Origin: Caldicellulosiruptor acetigenus | GTDB taxonomy: Bacteria; Bacillota; Thermoanaerobacteria; Caldicellulosiruptorales; Caldicellulosiruptoraceae | NCBI RefSeq assembly: GCF_026914305.1 | Contig: NZ_CP113866.1 | Span: 523,501 to 587,500 of the forward strand | DNA: 64,000 nt | Direction: 5' to 3' | Part shown: positions 8,092-16,616 of the stretch, piece after piece | How the letters are laid out: each line of letters opens with the position of its first letter | Position numbering within the stretch: the first letter of the stretch is position 1 | Notes under the pieces: model-generated | The model's input: the letters and a program-made list of their open reading frames with translations, nothing else | What the model was told of the DNA's origin: nothing | Databases searched by the model: none | Program-made: the position numbers and the translations under genes

Positions 8092-9981
8092 TTAGTCTTC
8101 CTCTAACACCTTCCATAGAGGTTTATTCTTTTTCTTCAAAACCACATCATCATCTTTTAACTGCAGCGGCATGACAGATACAACAATGTGCTTGTGCTTT
8201 AAAAGCTCTTTTTCTATAAATAGCCATGTATGGTTGTGCAAAATCTTTTGCCACCAGCGCTGTACAGTAAATTTGGGTATGATGACTGTTATCATGTCAC
8301 CCTTTTGATAGTTGTACTCTTCTGACTTTATATACTCTAAAAGCGGTTCTAATATTTTTCTATAAGGTGAGTACCTTATTACAAGCGGAATAGAACAATT
8401 GAGCATTTTATACCTTTCTTGAAGCTTTTTTGCCTGCTCTTCATTTATTGATACATTGAAAGCTATGACATTGTCTGAAATTGTTCTTGCAAACCTCAAA
8501 GCACGGATGCTTGCCTTATTTAGACTTTCAATTGGTACAATAACTCTGTTTCTGTAGATATTGTGCTCAACATCTAAAAGTTCTTTGTCAGCAGGTGTTA
8601 CTCTTAACTGGTCTGCAACTGCTATATAGTGAAGTTTTACTTTTACCATTGCAAAGACAAGCAGAGGGATTAATAAAACGACAATCCATGCACCTTCTCT
8701 GAACTTAGTTATTGCAATTATAATGACAACCACAAATGTTGTGAGGGCGCCAAACCCGTTTATAAATGCCTTTATATGCCAATGACTGCCTTTGTTCTTA
8801 AGCCATCTTACAAACATACCTGATTGAGATAGTGTAAATGATATAAAAACACCAACCGCATAAAGTCCAATGAGTGCTGTGACGTTACCATTAAATGCTA
8901 CAATCAAAAGGGCGGATACCAAAGCAAGGATGATAATCCCATTTGAGTAGCTAAGCTTATCACCTTTGAGGCTGAGCTGCCTTGGCACAAATTCTTCTTT
9001 TGCCATAACTGCAACGAGCATTGGAAAACCTGAAAACGCAGTGTTTGCAGCAAAAACAAGGATTATAAACGTTGTTGCAGCAACGATATAATACATAAAA
9101 CTTTTGCCAAAAATTTCTTGCGCCATCAAAACAAGCATAGCACCTTCAGTAGGAACTATATGATAGTGTGTTGCCAAAAGTGTTGTTCCGCCAAATAACA
9201 CGAGGATTATCAAAGATAATAAAAGCAAAACAGTTTTAGCATGTTTTGTTGCCGGGTCTTTAAAATTTGGAACAGCGTTTGACACAGCTTCAATACCAGT
9301 CAGTGCTGTGCACCCGCTTGCAAATGCCTTTAGTAACAAAACTAAAGTAACAGGATGTGTTGGATAGTTTATCTTTGGCTCTGGTGGAACATATCCCATC
9401 TTTAGCTTTATATACCCGGCTATGATTAAAGCTAAGATTGAAAACATAAAAGCATAAGCAGGTATACCAAATATTCTGGATGACTCTCTTATTCCCCGAA
9501 GGTTTCCAATCATCAAAAATAAAACTAAAAAGAGGCATAGAGCAATCTTATAAGGCTTTAAAAATTCAAGTGCGGTTACAATCTGGTCAACACCCGACGA
9601 GATAGAAACTGCTACTGTCAAGATGTAGTCAACTGACAAAGCTGCTCCTGCCACAATGCCTGCCAATACGCCAAGGTTATCCTTCGCGACAATGAAAGCA
9701 CCACCGCCATTTGGATAGTTTTCAATAGTTTGCCTGTAGGAAAGCATTAAAATAAAAAGAAGTATTATGATTGCGGCAGTTACAACAGATATTTCTTTAA
9801 AAGCAAGAAATCCTATTGCAGGCAAAAGGACATACAAAATTTCTTGTCCAGCGTATGCAACAGACGATATAGCATCGCTTGACAAAATGGGAAGGCCCCA
9901 CAGAACACCATACTTTTCTGTCTTTTCAGCTTCGTTTGGCAGAGGTTTACCTATGAGAATTCTTTTGAGCTTCTCAAACAA
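8092..9981 (-). CDS. KimA-like APC-superfamily transporter
   Basis: 629 residues, about 12 membrane helices in residues 25-450, then a cytosolic domain of about 160 residues. Sequence style matches KimA (YdaO), the high-affinity proton-coupled K+ importer of Bacillus: N-terminal LIGKPL, LSSDAISSVAYAGQEIL, SYRQTIENYPNGGGAFIVAKDNLG, KAFASGCTALTGIEAVSNAVP and C-terminal RWWQKILHNHTWLF. K+ uptake is therefore more likely than amino-acid transport, though family annotation is usually 'amino acid permease'. The start is TTG, 9 nt after AAAGGAGG. KimA genes are often under a c-di-AMP riboswitch; the leader here is too short for one. Confidence 0.82.
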   Translation of the reverse strand: MFEKLKRILIGKPLPNEAEKTEKYGVLWGLPILSSDAISSVAYAGQEILYVLLPAIGFLAFKEISVVTAAIIILLFILMLSYRQTIENYPNGGGAFIVAKDNLGVLAGIVAGAALSVDYILTVAVSISSGVDQIVTALEFLKPYKIALCLFLVLFLMIGNLRGIRESSRIFGIPAYAFMFSILALIIAGYIKLKMGYVPPEPKINYPTHPVTLVLLLKAFASGCTALTGIEAVSNAVPNFKDPATKHAKTVLLLLSLIILVLFGGTTLLATHYHIVPTEGAMLVLMAQEIFGKSFMYYIVAATTFIILVFAANTAFSGFPMLVAVMAKEEFVPRQLSLKGDKLSYSNGIIILALVSALLIVAFNGNVTALIGLYAVGVFISFTLSQSGMFVRWLKNKGSHWHIKAFINGFGALTTFVVVIIIAITKFREGAWIVVLLIPLLVFAMVKVKLHYIAVADQLRVTPADKELLDVEHNIYRNRVIVPIESLNKASIRALRFARTISDNVIAFNVSINEEQAKKLQERYKMLNCSIPLVIRYSPYRKILEPLLEYIKSEEYNYQKGDMITVIIPKFTVQRWWQKILHNHTWLFIEKELLKHKHIVVSVMPLQLKDDDVVLKKKNKPLWKVLEED

Positions 9982-10036
9982 GCTAAAATTCCTCCTTTAA
10001 CTTGGTGATTTTAAGCCTATTTCAGATGATTACAAA

Positions 10037-10065
10037 ATTATATTCCCCTGAAAGCTTTATTTCAA
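10037..10065 (-). promoter_or_regulatory. promoter of the KimA-like gene
   Basis: On the - strand TTGAAA (10065-10060), a 17-nt spacer and a perfect TATAAT (10042-10037). The predicted transcript has a leader of only about 50 nt, ending in AAAGGAGG, with no room for an aptamer. Confidence 0.65.
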
Positions 10066-10370
10066 TTGTTATTTTGATGTTTTAAAATGAGAGGAATACA
10101 ATGAATTGTAGAGATTTTGCACTAAAAATAAATAGTTTCAAAAGACGAGCAAAGGGCTTGATTTTACTTATCTTTTTCAAATAAAAACCAAAATAAGGTA
10201 ATAAAAATATGTACAAAAACAAAAGAGACAATTTGGTGAAAATTTATATTTTCCATTTTTAGGTAATTTTCTTAGGTGATTTTAGATTTTTCATCTTGAA
10301 AAATGAATAAAAATATTAGAAAATAAAATTAGTTTATAAAAACAAAAATTATTTTAGGTTGGTGAAAAAT
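10066..10370. other. AT-rich intergenic region before the GH127 gene
   Basis: About 300 bp between divergent genes. I see no riboswitch and no clear sigma-A promoter for the + strand gene; a 27-codon ORF at 10101 behind AGAGG looks fortuitous. It presumably holds sugar-responsive control of the arabinofuranosidase gene, but no operator matching the AraR-type sites further right was found. Confidence 0.4.
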
Positions 10371-12335
10371 ATGAATGATAAAGATTTTTTAAGCTATTTG
10401 AATTCTCCCAAAATAAAAGATGTTTCAATCACAGATCCTTTTTGGGGGAAATACATAGACCTTGTCAAAGATGTGGTAGTTCCATATCAATGGGAGATAC
10501 TCAATGATAATGTTGATATTCCAGTCAAAAGCCATGCAATAAAGAATTTCAGGATAGCAGCAGGACTTGAGGAAGGAGAATTTAAAGGGTTTGTTTTTCA
10601 AGATAGCGATGTTGCAAAGTGGCTTGAAGCAGCTTCATATGTCCTTGAAAAGTATCCAAACCCTGATTTGGAAAAGAAGGTTGACGAGGTTATACAGCTG
10701 ATTGGCAAGGCTCAGTGGGAAGATGGATACCTCAATACATATTTTACCATCAAAGAAAAGGGCAAAAGATGGACCAATTTAGAAGAATGTCATGAACTGT
10801 ACACTGCAGGGCACATGATAGAAGCCGGTGTTGCACATTTTCTGGCAACTGGTAAAACAAGCCTTTTGGAGATTGTAAAAAAGCTTGCCGACCACATATA
10901 CAGCATTTTTGGCAAAGAAGAAGGTAAAATTCCTGGGTATGATGGTCATCCAGAGATTGAACTTGCGCTTGTAAAGCTCTATGAAGTGACGGGGGACAGA
11001 AAATATTTAGAGCTTGCAAAGTTTTTTGTTGATGAAAGAGGTCAAGAGCCATATTACTTTGACATCGAATGGGAGAAAAGAGGTAGAAAAGAGCACTGGC
11101 AAGGGTTCAAAAGGCTTGGCAGAGAGTATTTGCAGGCTCACAAACCTGTTCGGCAGCAGAAAGAGGCTGTTGGTCATGCAGTCAGAGCAGTTTATCTTTA
11201 TTCTGGTATGGCAGATGTTGCAGCATATACACAGGATAAAGAGCTTTTTGATGTGTGCAAGACTCTCTTTGATGATATAGTCAAGAGGAAGATGTATATC
11301 ACCGGTGCAATTGGTTCGTCTGCTCATGGCGAGGCATTTACATTTGAATATGACTTGCCAAACGATGCAGCGTATGCTGAGACTTGTGCATCTGTAGGTC
11401 TTATCTTTTTTGCATATCGCTTAAACAAAATAGAGCCGCATGCTAAGTATTACGATGCTGTAGAAAGGGCTCTTTATAACACCGTTATTGGTTCTATGTC
11501 GCAGGATGGTAAGAAGTATTTTTATGTAAATCCTCTTGAGGTATATCCAAAAGAAGTGGAAAAGAGGTTTGACAGACACCATGTAAAACCTGAGCGCCAG
11601 CCGTGGTTTGGATGTGCATGCTGTCCACCAAATGTTGCAAGGCTTTTAGCATCTTTGGGAAGGTATGTTTATAGCTACAGCCACGATAGAATTTACGTGA
11701 ATTTATACATTGGCAGCAGTGTTCAGGTTGAATTAGATGGTGTTAAGGTTTTGCTCCAGCAAGTGTCAAGTTATCCTTTTGAAGACATGGTCAAGATAGA
11801 TTTAAAACCTTCAAAAGAAGCAAGATTTAAGCTTTATCTTAGGATTCCAGGTTGGTGTGAAAGTTATGAGGTTTATGTAAATGGGAAGAAAGAAGAGATG
11901 CATAAGCTGCCCAGTGGCTATGTTTGCATTGAGAGGTTGTGGAAAGAAAATGACCAAGTTGTATTAAAGATTCCAACAGAGGTTAAGATGGTAAGTTCAC
12001 ACCCGCAAGTGAGGAGCAATGTAGGTAAAGTGGCAGTTGTGAAAGGGCCGGTTGTATTTTGTGCAGAAGAAGCAGACAATGGCAAGAATTTGCATCTGCT
12101 TTTTGTTGATGCAAATAGCAAGTGCAAGTTAGAATTTGATAGCAATATTTTAGGAGGTTTGTACACCGCTAAAGTTGATGGTTTTAGGATGGCAGAAGAT
12201 GATTTTGGAGAAGAGCTTTACAGAAGCTATAAGCCAAAGTTTGTACCAGTAAAAATAAAGCTCATTCCTTATTATGCCTGGGCAAACAGAGGAGTTGGTG
12301 AGATGAGGGTATGGATAGGATGCTTATCTTTTTAA
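10371..12335 (+). CDS. GH127 beta-L-arabinofuranosidase
   Basis: 654-residue cytosolic glycosidase with no signal peptide, an (alpha/alpha)6 barrel followed by beta domains. Counting from ATG 10371, the catalytic and zinc residues fall where they lie in HypBA1 of Bifidobacterium longum (Glu322, Glu338, Cys340, Cys417, Cys418): here Glu321 (HGEAFTFEYDLPN), Glu337 and Cys339 (AYAETCASVG), and Cys417-Cys418 (WFGCACCPPN). The family removes beta-1,2-linked L-arabinofuranose from short oligosaccharides using a cysteine nucleophile. ATG 10371 is preferred over TTG 10359 because GGTTGGTG sits just upstream. It probably feeds the L-arabinose pathway encoded at 27-30 kb. Confidence 0.92.
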   Translation: MNDKDFLSYLNSPKIKDVSITDPFWGKYIDLVKDVVVPYQWEILNDNVDIPVKSHAIKNFRIAAGLEEGEFKGFVFQDSDVAKWLEAASYVLEKYPNPDLEKKVDEVIQLIGKAQWEDGYLNTYFTIKEKGKRWTNLEECHELYTAGHMIEAGVAHFLATGKTSLLEIVKKLADHIYSIFGKEEGKIPGYDGHPEIELALVKLYEVTGDRKYLELAKFFVDERGQEPYYFDIEWEKRGRKEHWQGFKRLGREYLQAHKPVRQQKEAVGHAVRAVYLYSGMADVAAYTQDKELFDVCKTLFDDIVKRKMYITGAIGSSAHGEAFTFEYDLPNDAAYAETCASVGLIFFAYRLNKIEPHAKYYDAVERALYNTVIGSMSQDGKKYFYVNPLEVYPKEVEKRFDRHHVKPERQPWFGCACCPPNVARLLASLGRYVYSYSHDRIYVNLYIGSSVQVELDGVKVLLQQVSSYPFEDMVKIDLKPSKEARFKLYLRIPGWCESYEVYVNGKKEEMHKLPSGYVCIERLWKENDQVVLKIPTEVKMVSSHPQVRSNVGKVAVVKGPVVFCAEEADNGKNLHLLFVDANSKCKLEFDSNILGGLYTAKVDGFRMAEDDFGEELYRSYKPKFVPVKIKLIPYYAWANRGVGEMRVWIGCLSF

Positions 12336-12398
12336 CACAAAATTTTAGCTTTGTGATAAAATAACTTTAAAAATGAAATTTGAAAAGTGATCTTAAAG

Positions 12399-13475
12399 AT
12401 GCAACTGAGCAAAATCTTGTTTATGTTATTTTCAATAGCTTTTGCAACAGGTGTTATCGATAAAATCTTTGGCGACAAGCGCAAACTTGGTTCAAAAATT
12501 GAAGAAGGCTTTATAATCATGGCAAAAGCCATTTTTTCGATGCTGGGCATTCTTTATTTATATCCATTTTTGGGTATGTTGTTGGTAAAACCTTCAAAGT
12601 TTTTAGCGCAGCTTTTTCATACCGACAGTGCAATATTAATTTCTTGTTTTTTACCCATAGACATGGGCGGGTATCATATATCCCAACAAGTATCAAAAGA
12701 TGAAATGGCTAAGGTAATAGGCGGTATTCTACTTAGCTCAAATTTGGGGGCGACCATTGGTTTTACATACCCTGTTGCATTTGGAATTTTGAAAGGTGAG
12801 TCAAAAGAGGATTTTATAAAAGGAAGTCTTATTGGAATTGGATGTATTCCCATTGCAGTTGTGTTTACAAGCCTGCTTTGGGGATATAATGTACTGAGGA
12901 CATTAAAACTGGTAGCTATTGTTGTGATTGTTACTTTTGTACTTGCCATTGGGGTTTCAAGAGGATGGCGTTTTTTGATAACTGCAATGAAATTTTTGGG
13001 TAGTACAATGACCTTTGTTAACCTTGTAGGACTTGCATTATTGGGATACCAAATATTAACAAGCAAAGCTTTATTTCCTATAAAAACAGCTTTGCAAGAC
13101 TGTATAGTCCTTCCACTTAAAATGGCTGTTTTAATTGGTGGCAGCTATGTATTCTTTACAGTTATGTACAATTTTCTAATAAGTAGATTCAGGCTTTTGA
13201 AAAGTTCTTATACTTCAGATCAAGCAGGGCTGGAAGGAATGTTGATGCTGCTTGTGAACTGTGTGCCTACACTTTACCTTTTTGATAAGATGGACAAAAG
13301 GTCAAAAATTTTAGCATCTGCCCTGTGCATGACGGCAGCTTCGACTTTAGGTCCTCAGCTGGCATTTGTGGCAACGTTTGCTCCTGCCTATGTTTCGCTT
13401 TTTCTTCTGAACAAGTTCATAAGCGCAGCTGCGGCAGTTGCAGCTACCCTGGTATATTTAAAATTTAGCAAATAA
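12399..13475 (+). CDS. EutH-family (ethanolamine permease-like) membrane protein
   Basis: About 358 residues, ten or so hydrophobic helices. EutH signatures are recognisable: PIDMGGYHISQQVSKDE, SSNLGATIGFTYPVAFGI, and the late motif NCVPTLYLFDKMDKRSKILASAL. EutH is thought to help ethanolamine cross the membrane, but no other eut gene is visible here, so the substrate may differ. The start is uncertain: ATG 12399 is chosen, with GTG 12387 as the in-frame alternative; neither has a strong SD. It lies 63 bp after the GH127 gene in the same direction and may be co-transcribed. Confidence 0.8.
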   Translation: MQLSKILFMLFSIAFATGVIDKIFGDKRKLGSKIEEGFIIMAKAIFSMLGILYLYPFLGMLLVKPSKFLAQLFHTDSAILISCFLPIDMGGYHISQQVSKDEMAKVIGGILLSSNLGATIGFTYPVAFGILKGESKEDFIKGSLIGIGCIPIAVVFTSLLWGYNVLRTLKLVAIVVIVTFVLAIGVSRGWRFLITAMKFLGSTMTFVNLVGLALLGYQILTSKALFPIKTALQDCIVLPLKMAVLIGGSYVFFTVMYNFLISRFRLLKSSYTSDQAGLEGMLMLLVNCVPTLYLFDKMDKRSKILASALCMTAASTLGPQLAFVATFAPAYVSLFLLNKFISAAAAVAATLVYLKFSK

Positions 13476-13501
13476 AAAAGAGGCTTTTTAGCCTCTTTTT
13501 T
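13476..13501. terminator. bidirectional terminator after the EutH gene
   Basis: The stem AAAAAGAGGC/GCCTCTTTTT with loop TTTTTA ends in a T-run; being nearly self-complementary it also serves the convergent deacetylase gene, whose stop lies within it. Confidence 0.85.
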
Positions 13502-14384
13502 GCAATAAGGTTTGTTTTGTCTTTTTTTCGGTCAACGTTTTTACAGGCTGTTTTTCCTTGGAGGTTTTGTGACCGGGATTGTGAACATAGATATCAGGAT
13601 ATTCACCATTTACAATTTTTATAAACTGCTTAAAAGTAGTTTTTTGTGAGATAGTAAACCGTGGAATCTCATATGGGTTTGTCAAAGACGTAACATATCC
13701 TTTTTTAGTAGTAAAAGCTAATTTGTAGTTGAAAGACTTCAAAACTTCTATTACTCTTTCGTCATATGCACCAAACGGATAAGCAAAATAAGGAGAATTT
13801 ATGAGCATTTGATTGTTTGCAAAATCAAAAATTATATCCAGCATATTAGCTTGAGGCAGTAGCGGCATTCCATTTAGTAGCCTGTGCATGTCGTATGTGT
13901 GAGAACCAAACTCAAAAACGTCAGTGTATTTAAAAGTATCTTCCAGTGAAAGGTATTCAAATTCATTTGAAGTATTCTTGGATATCAAAAACTTTCCAAT
14001 TACAAATATACATGCTTTGAAGCCATATTTTTTTAGTATGGGGTATGCCAATGTAATATTATTTTTGTATCCATCATCCATTGTTATTACAATGGCTTTT
14101 TTGGGTGGAATATATTCACCTTTTAAAAATTTGTACAGCTCTTCCATTGTTAAAGTTTTAAAGTTGTTTTTATAAAGATATTTCATCTGCTTTTCAAAAT
14201 TCTGAATATCCACAACCGCAGAGGAATTACACTCTTGAGCTTCTCTTGAGTCTTTTGCAAAATAGTGATATACAAGCACGGGAATCTTAATCTGTTCTGG
14301 CTGTGCAAGAGTTTGCACAGGAAAGACTACTGCGTGCGCAAACGCTATTAAAGTTAGTGCTAAAATGCAGAATCTTTTTTTCAT
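13488..14384 (-). CDS. secreted polysaccharide deacetylase (NodB domain)
   Basis: 298 residues with an N-terminal signal peptide (KKRFCILALTLIAFAHAVVF, cleavage probably near LAQ-PEQ). NodB motifs: motif 1 is VITMDDGYKNN (usually TFDDG), motif 2 is FGSHTYDMHRL giving the two metal-binding His, and YPFGAYDERV is motif 3. The enzyme removes N- or O-acetyl groups from peptidoglycan or plant/cell-surface polysaccharide outside the membrane. It resembles the PgaB-like/YheN group with a VLVYHYF start. Monocistronic. Confidence 0.88.
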   Translation of the reverse strand: MKKRFCILALTLIAFAHAVVFPVQTLAQPEQIKIPVLVYHYFAKDSREAQECNSSAVVDIQNFEKQMKYLYKNNFKTLTMEELYKFLKGEYIPPKKAIVITMDDGYKNNITLAYPILKKYGFKACIFVIGKFLISKNTSNEFEYLSLEDTFKYTDVFEFGSHTYDMHRLLNGMPLLPQANMLDIIFDFANNQMLINSPYFAYPFGAYDERVIEVLKSFNYKLAFTTKKGYVTSLTNPYEIPRFTISQKTTFKQFIKIVNGEYPDIYVHNPGHKTSKEKQPVKTLTEKKTKQTLLQKRG

Positions 14385-14513
14385 GCTACATCACCTTCTT
14401 TTGAGCACACTTATAAGACGTCGCAATAACAAAATTATAAATGTAGTTTGTGTGATTTTGTTTAAAAGAATGTTACAAAAGTTAGGTAAGGCAGATTGAG
14501 AGGTAAAAAGGAT

Positions 14514-14561
14514 AAAAAAAGACTGCCGCATTTTTTTTCAAATATCAATTATGCGGCAGTC
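14514..14561 (-). terminator. terminator of the secreted-protein gene
   Basis: An 11-bp perfect stem, GACTGCCGCAT and its complement (14521-14531, 14551-14561), is followed on the - strand by seven T (14520-14514). Confidence 0.88.
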
Positions 14562-14589
14562 CAAGATATTCATTTACATAATTATATGT

Positions 14590-15642
14590 TTATTTTATTT
14601 GCTGCATTTTAGCAACAAAATTCTCAATCAATTTCAAAAGGCCAACTATATCAATCTGACTGAACTGTTGTTTTATCATATTTTGAGATATTTGTAGAAA
14701 CTTAACATCATTTCCTGTCAAGATATTTGTCATTTCAACTCTTGATGAAACTCCACCACCGGTTGCAGGTGCATTTTTAATTATTATCTTTACTATTTTT
14801 CCTGTCTTTTCGTCAACATAAAAGCTTATCTTGTAATCATCCAATTTTATTGAACTAATAAACTTGGAAAGATTGCTTTCAAGCTGTTTTGAAATCTCAG
14901 CTGAAGAGAGTTTACTTACATCGATGTTTAAAGAGCTCAAAGCTTTCTTTTCATCGTCTGTCAAAGATTTTAAATAAACATCGAGCATAATGCTTAGCTG
15001 AGAAAGTACAGATTTTGAAGATGTAGATAAAAATTCTTTAAACGCAGGTTCTAAAACCTTGCTTGGCAGGGTAGCGCTAAGTTGCCAGCAGCTTATCTTT
15101 TTTGAACCAACAGATGTTGTTGTCTTGTACGCGCTTTTTACAATTGAAGATGATTGAGAGTTTAGGTAGTTCAATATGGTCTGGTAAAACTTGCTCATAG
15201 ACTGAGAAATCGAGCTGTCAAGCATATTGATGCTCATCCACAAACCGGTAGGTATGCTGCTGAGGGTGTACTTGTTATCTTTTGGGTCTTGTTTGTAAAT
15301 ATTTTGACCGTCCATGAAAAATACTTGACTTGTATTATCCTTTTTCGTCTGTACAAAGAATTTTTTATTTTTTCTGTCAAAAGCAACTTTGTAAGTTTTT
15401 GTCTCATTGACAATAAGATTTAAACCATATCCGACTGACTTTTGCCCGGTTGAGGTGGTGATTATGTCACACGAAAGAGGAGAGTCAGGATTTAAAATTT
15501 TCGAAAGCTCTGCTTTGAAAGTTTTTTCTAACAAAGATGCTTGGGTTTGCTGACTTGGTGCAGCAAAAATTAAAGATGATAGCAAAAAGGTTATAAAACA
15601 AATTGTCACAATCACTGAAAGTACCCTTGCAGTTCTTTTCAT
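14590..15642 (-). CDS. secreted protein of unknown function, 350 aa
   Basis: I do not recognise the family. There is a signal peptide (hydrophobic residues 8-28, cleavage after IFAAPS) and no lipobox Cys. The mature part, with alternating strands (TYKVAFDRKNKKFFVQTKK, QVFFMDGQNIYKQD) and a later KISFYVDEKTGKIVKIIIKN hairpin, recalls the half-barrel lipid-carrier folds (LolA/LppX-like), but that is impression only. Ser/Thr/Lys-rich. SD GGGGGTGA lies 4 nt before the ATG. Alone in its transcription unit, closed by a strong terminator. Confidence 0.7.
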   Translation of the reverse strand: MKRTARVLSVIVTICFITFLLSSLIFAAPSQQTQASLLEKTFKAELSKILNPDSPLSCDIITTSTGQKSVGYGLNLIVNETKTYKVAFDRKNKKFFVQTKKDNTSQVFFMDGQNIYKQDPKDNKYTLSSIPTGLWMSINMLDSSISQSMSKFYQTILNYLNSQSSSIVKSAYKTTTSVGSKKISCWQLSATLPSKVLEPAFKEFLSTSSKSVLSQLSIMLDVYLKSLTDDEKKALSSLNIDVSKLSSAEISKQLESNLSKFISSIKLDDYKISFYVDEKTGKIVKIIIKNAPATGGGVSSRVEMTNILTGNDVKFLQISQNMIKQQFSQIDIVGLLKLIENFVAKMQQIK

Positions 15643-15713
15643 TGTTTCACCCCCGAGAATTTTGAATAGGTATATTCTAATAATATTATATCACTATTCG
15701 AAAAAAATGACTA

Positions 15714-16241
15714 TCAGTTTTGTTTTTTGTCATCCCTCTTTTTATCCTTTGAAATTTTATTTCTAACTGTTTGAGCACTGATTTCAGTAGTACTTGATGC
15801 CTTGGCAAGTTCTTTCAAAACACCTGCGAAAGATTTATGAACCTTAAAAAGGCTTCTAATCTTTTCTTCGTAGTGCTGACTAAGACGTTGATAACTATCA
15901 ATTCCCAACAATTTGTCCACAAGGTATGCATACTCTCCTGTTTGTTTGTGCTGATAGTAACGTCTCTTGTAGACCACAACAGCGTGTGGCATTAAAATTG
16001 TTCTATAATCTCTTTTTATGTTTTTCCAGTTTTCTTTTACCTCTTCGGATTCTTTGATTTTATCATCAAGCTTTTCAATTGAATATACGATAATTTCAAT
16101 AAGAAGCCTGTAGAGGGTTTTGCTCACCTCTTCAGCAAACTTATCTAAATCTTTCTGTCTTTCAAGCATACCTGGTGCGTCTTCCAGCAGTTTTTTGAAC
16201 TTTTCCACAAGCGCTGCTTCTTTTTCATTAATTTCATGCAT
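15714..16241 (-). pseudogene. truncated ISLre2-family (UPF0236) transposase
   Basis: 175 residues matching only the N-terminal third of UPF0236 transposases, which run to about 450-540 residues. Recognisable family text is YRTILMPHAVVVYKRRYY, GEYAYLVDKLLGID and SAQTVRNKI; after that the protein ends in a short lysine-rich tail (SKDKKRDDKKQN) and the catalytic DDE region is absent. The 70 bp downstream cannot encode the rest, so the element was cut off by deletion. It has a start codon and an SD-like GGGGG stretch and could still be expressed, but transposition is not expected. Confidence 0.78.
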
Positions 16242-16372
16242 ATATCAAACCCCCATTTCACAAACAATCTAATAGTTCAAGGTTAGTATAACAGCCACAG
16301 GGGGCTAAAAAACCCAGTTAGATGGACACCTACAAAAATTTTGCGTTCTATTGCTAAATTTGCGACAGCTTA
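16242..16372 (-). mobile_element. probable left end of the ISLre2 remnant
   Basis: The 130 bp upstream of the truncated transposase, read on the - strand from GCTGTCGCAAATTTAG to the start codon, looks like the terminal and leader sequence of an ISLre2 element. No matching right end is present, in line with a deleted copy. Boundary estimated by eye. Confidence 0.35.
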
Positions 16373-16409
16373 AGGTGTGAGTAAAATGAGTAGAGTAGCC
16401 TTCTTAACG

Positions 16410-16436
16410 TATTATGTTTATTTAGTAAACATAATA
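16410..16436. repeat. 11-bp perfect inverted repeat
   Basis: TATTATGTTTA and its exact complement flank a 5-nt TTTAG loop, with no T-tract behind it. It lies about 180 bp upstream of the GGDEF-EAL gene and could be an operator or an IS scar. The rest of 16373-16616 is AT-rich with no other feature I can support. Confidence 0.45.
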
Positions 16437-16616
16437 AGTATACATAAAAAAATATTATAGTCAACTAATGTTTTAAATCAAGAACATCAATTGGATTTCC
16501 AAGTAAATTGCTTGTCTTTTTTGAAAACCATTGAATTGGAAAATGGAAAAGGATAAAATTAGACTAACGAAAGGGGCGGGAAATAAATTCTCGTTTAGAA
16601 AGGATGAAAGGGATGT

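Noticed and set aside
10101-10184. 27-codon ORF behind AGAGG in the KimA/GH127 gap
   Set aside because: Composition is like random AT-rich sequence and it matches no small-protein family I know.
9982-10370. c-di-AMP riboswitch expected before the KimA-like gene
   Set aside because: None of the conserved ydaO blocks occur on either strand and the predicted promoter leaves a leader of only about 50 nt.
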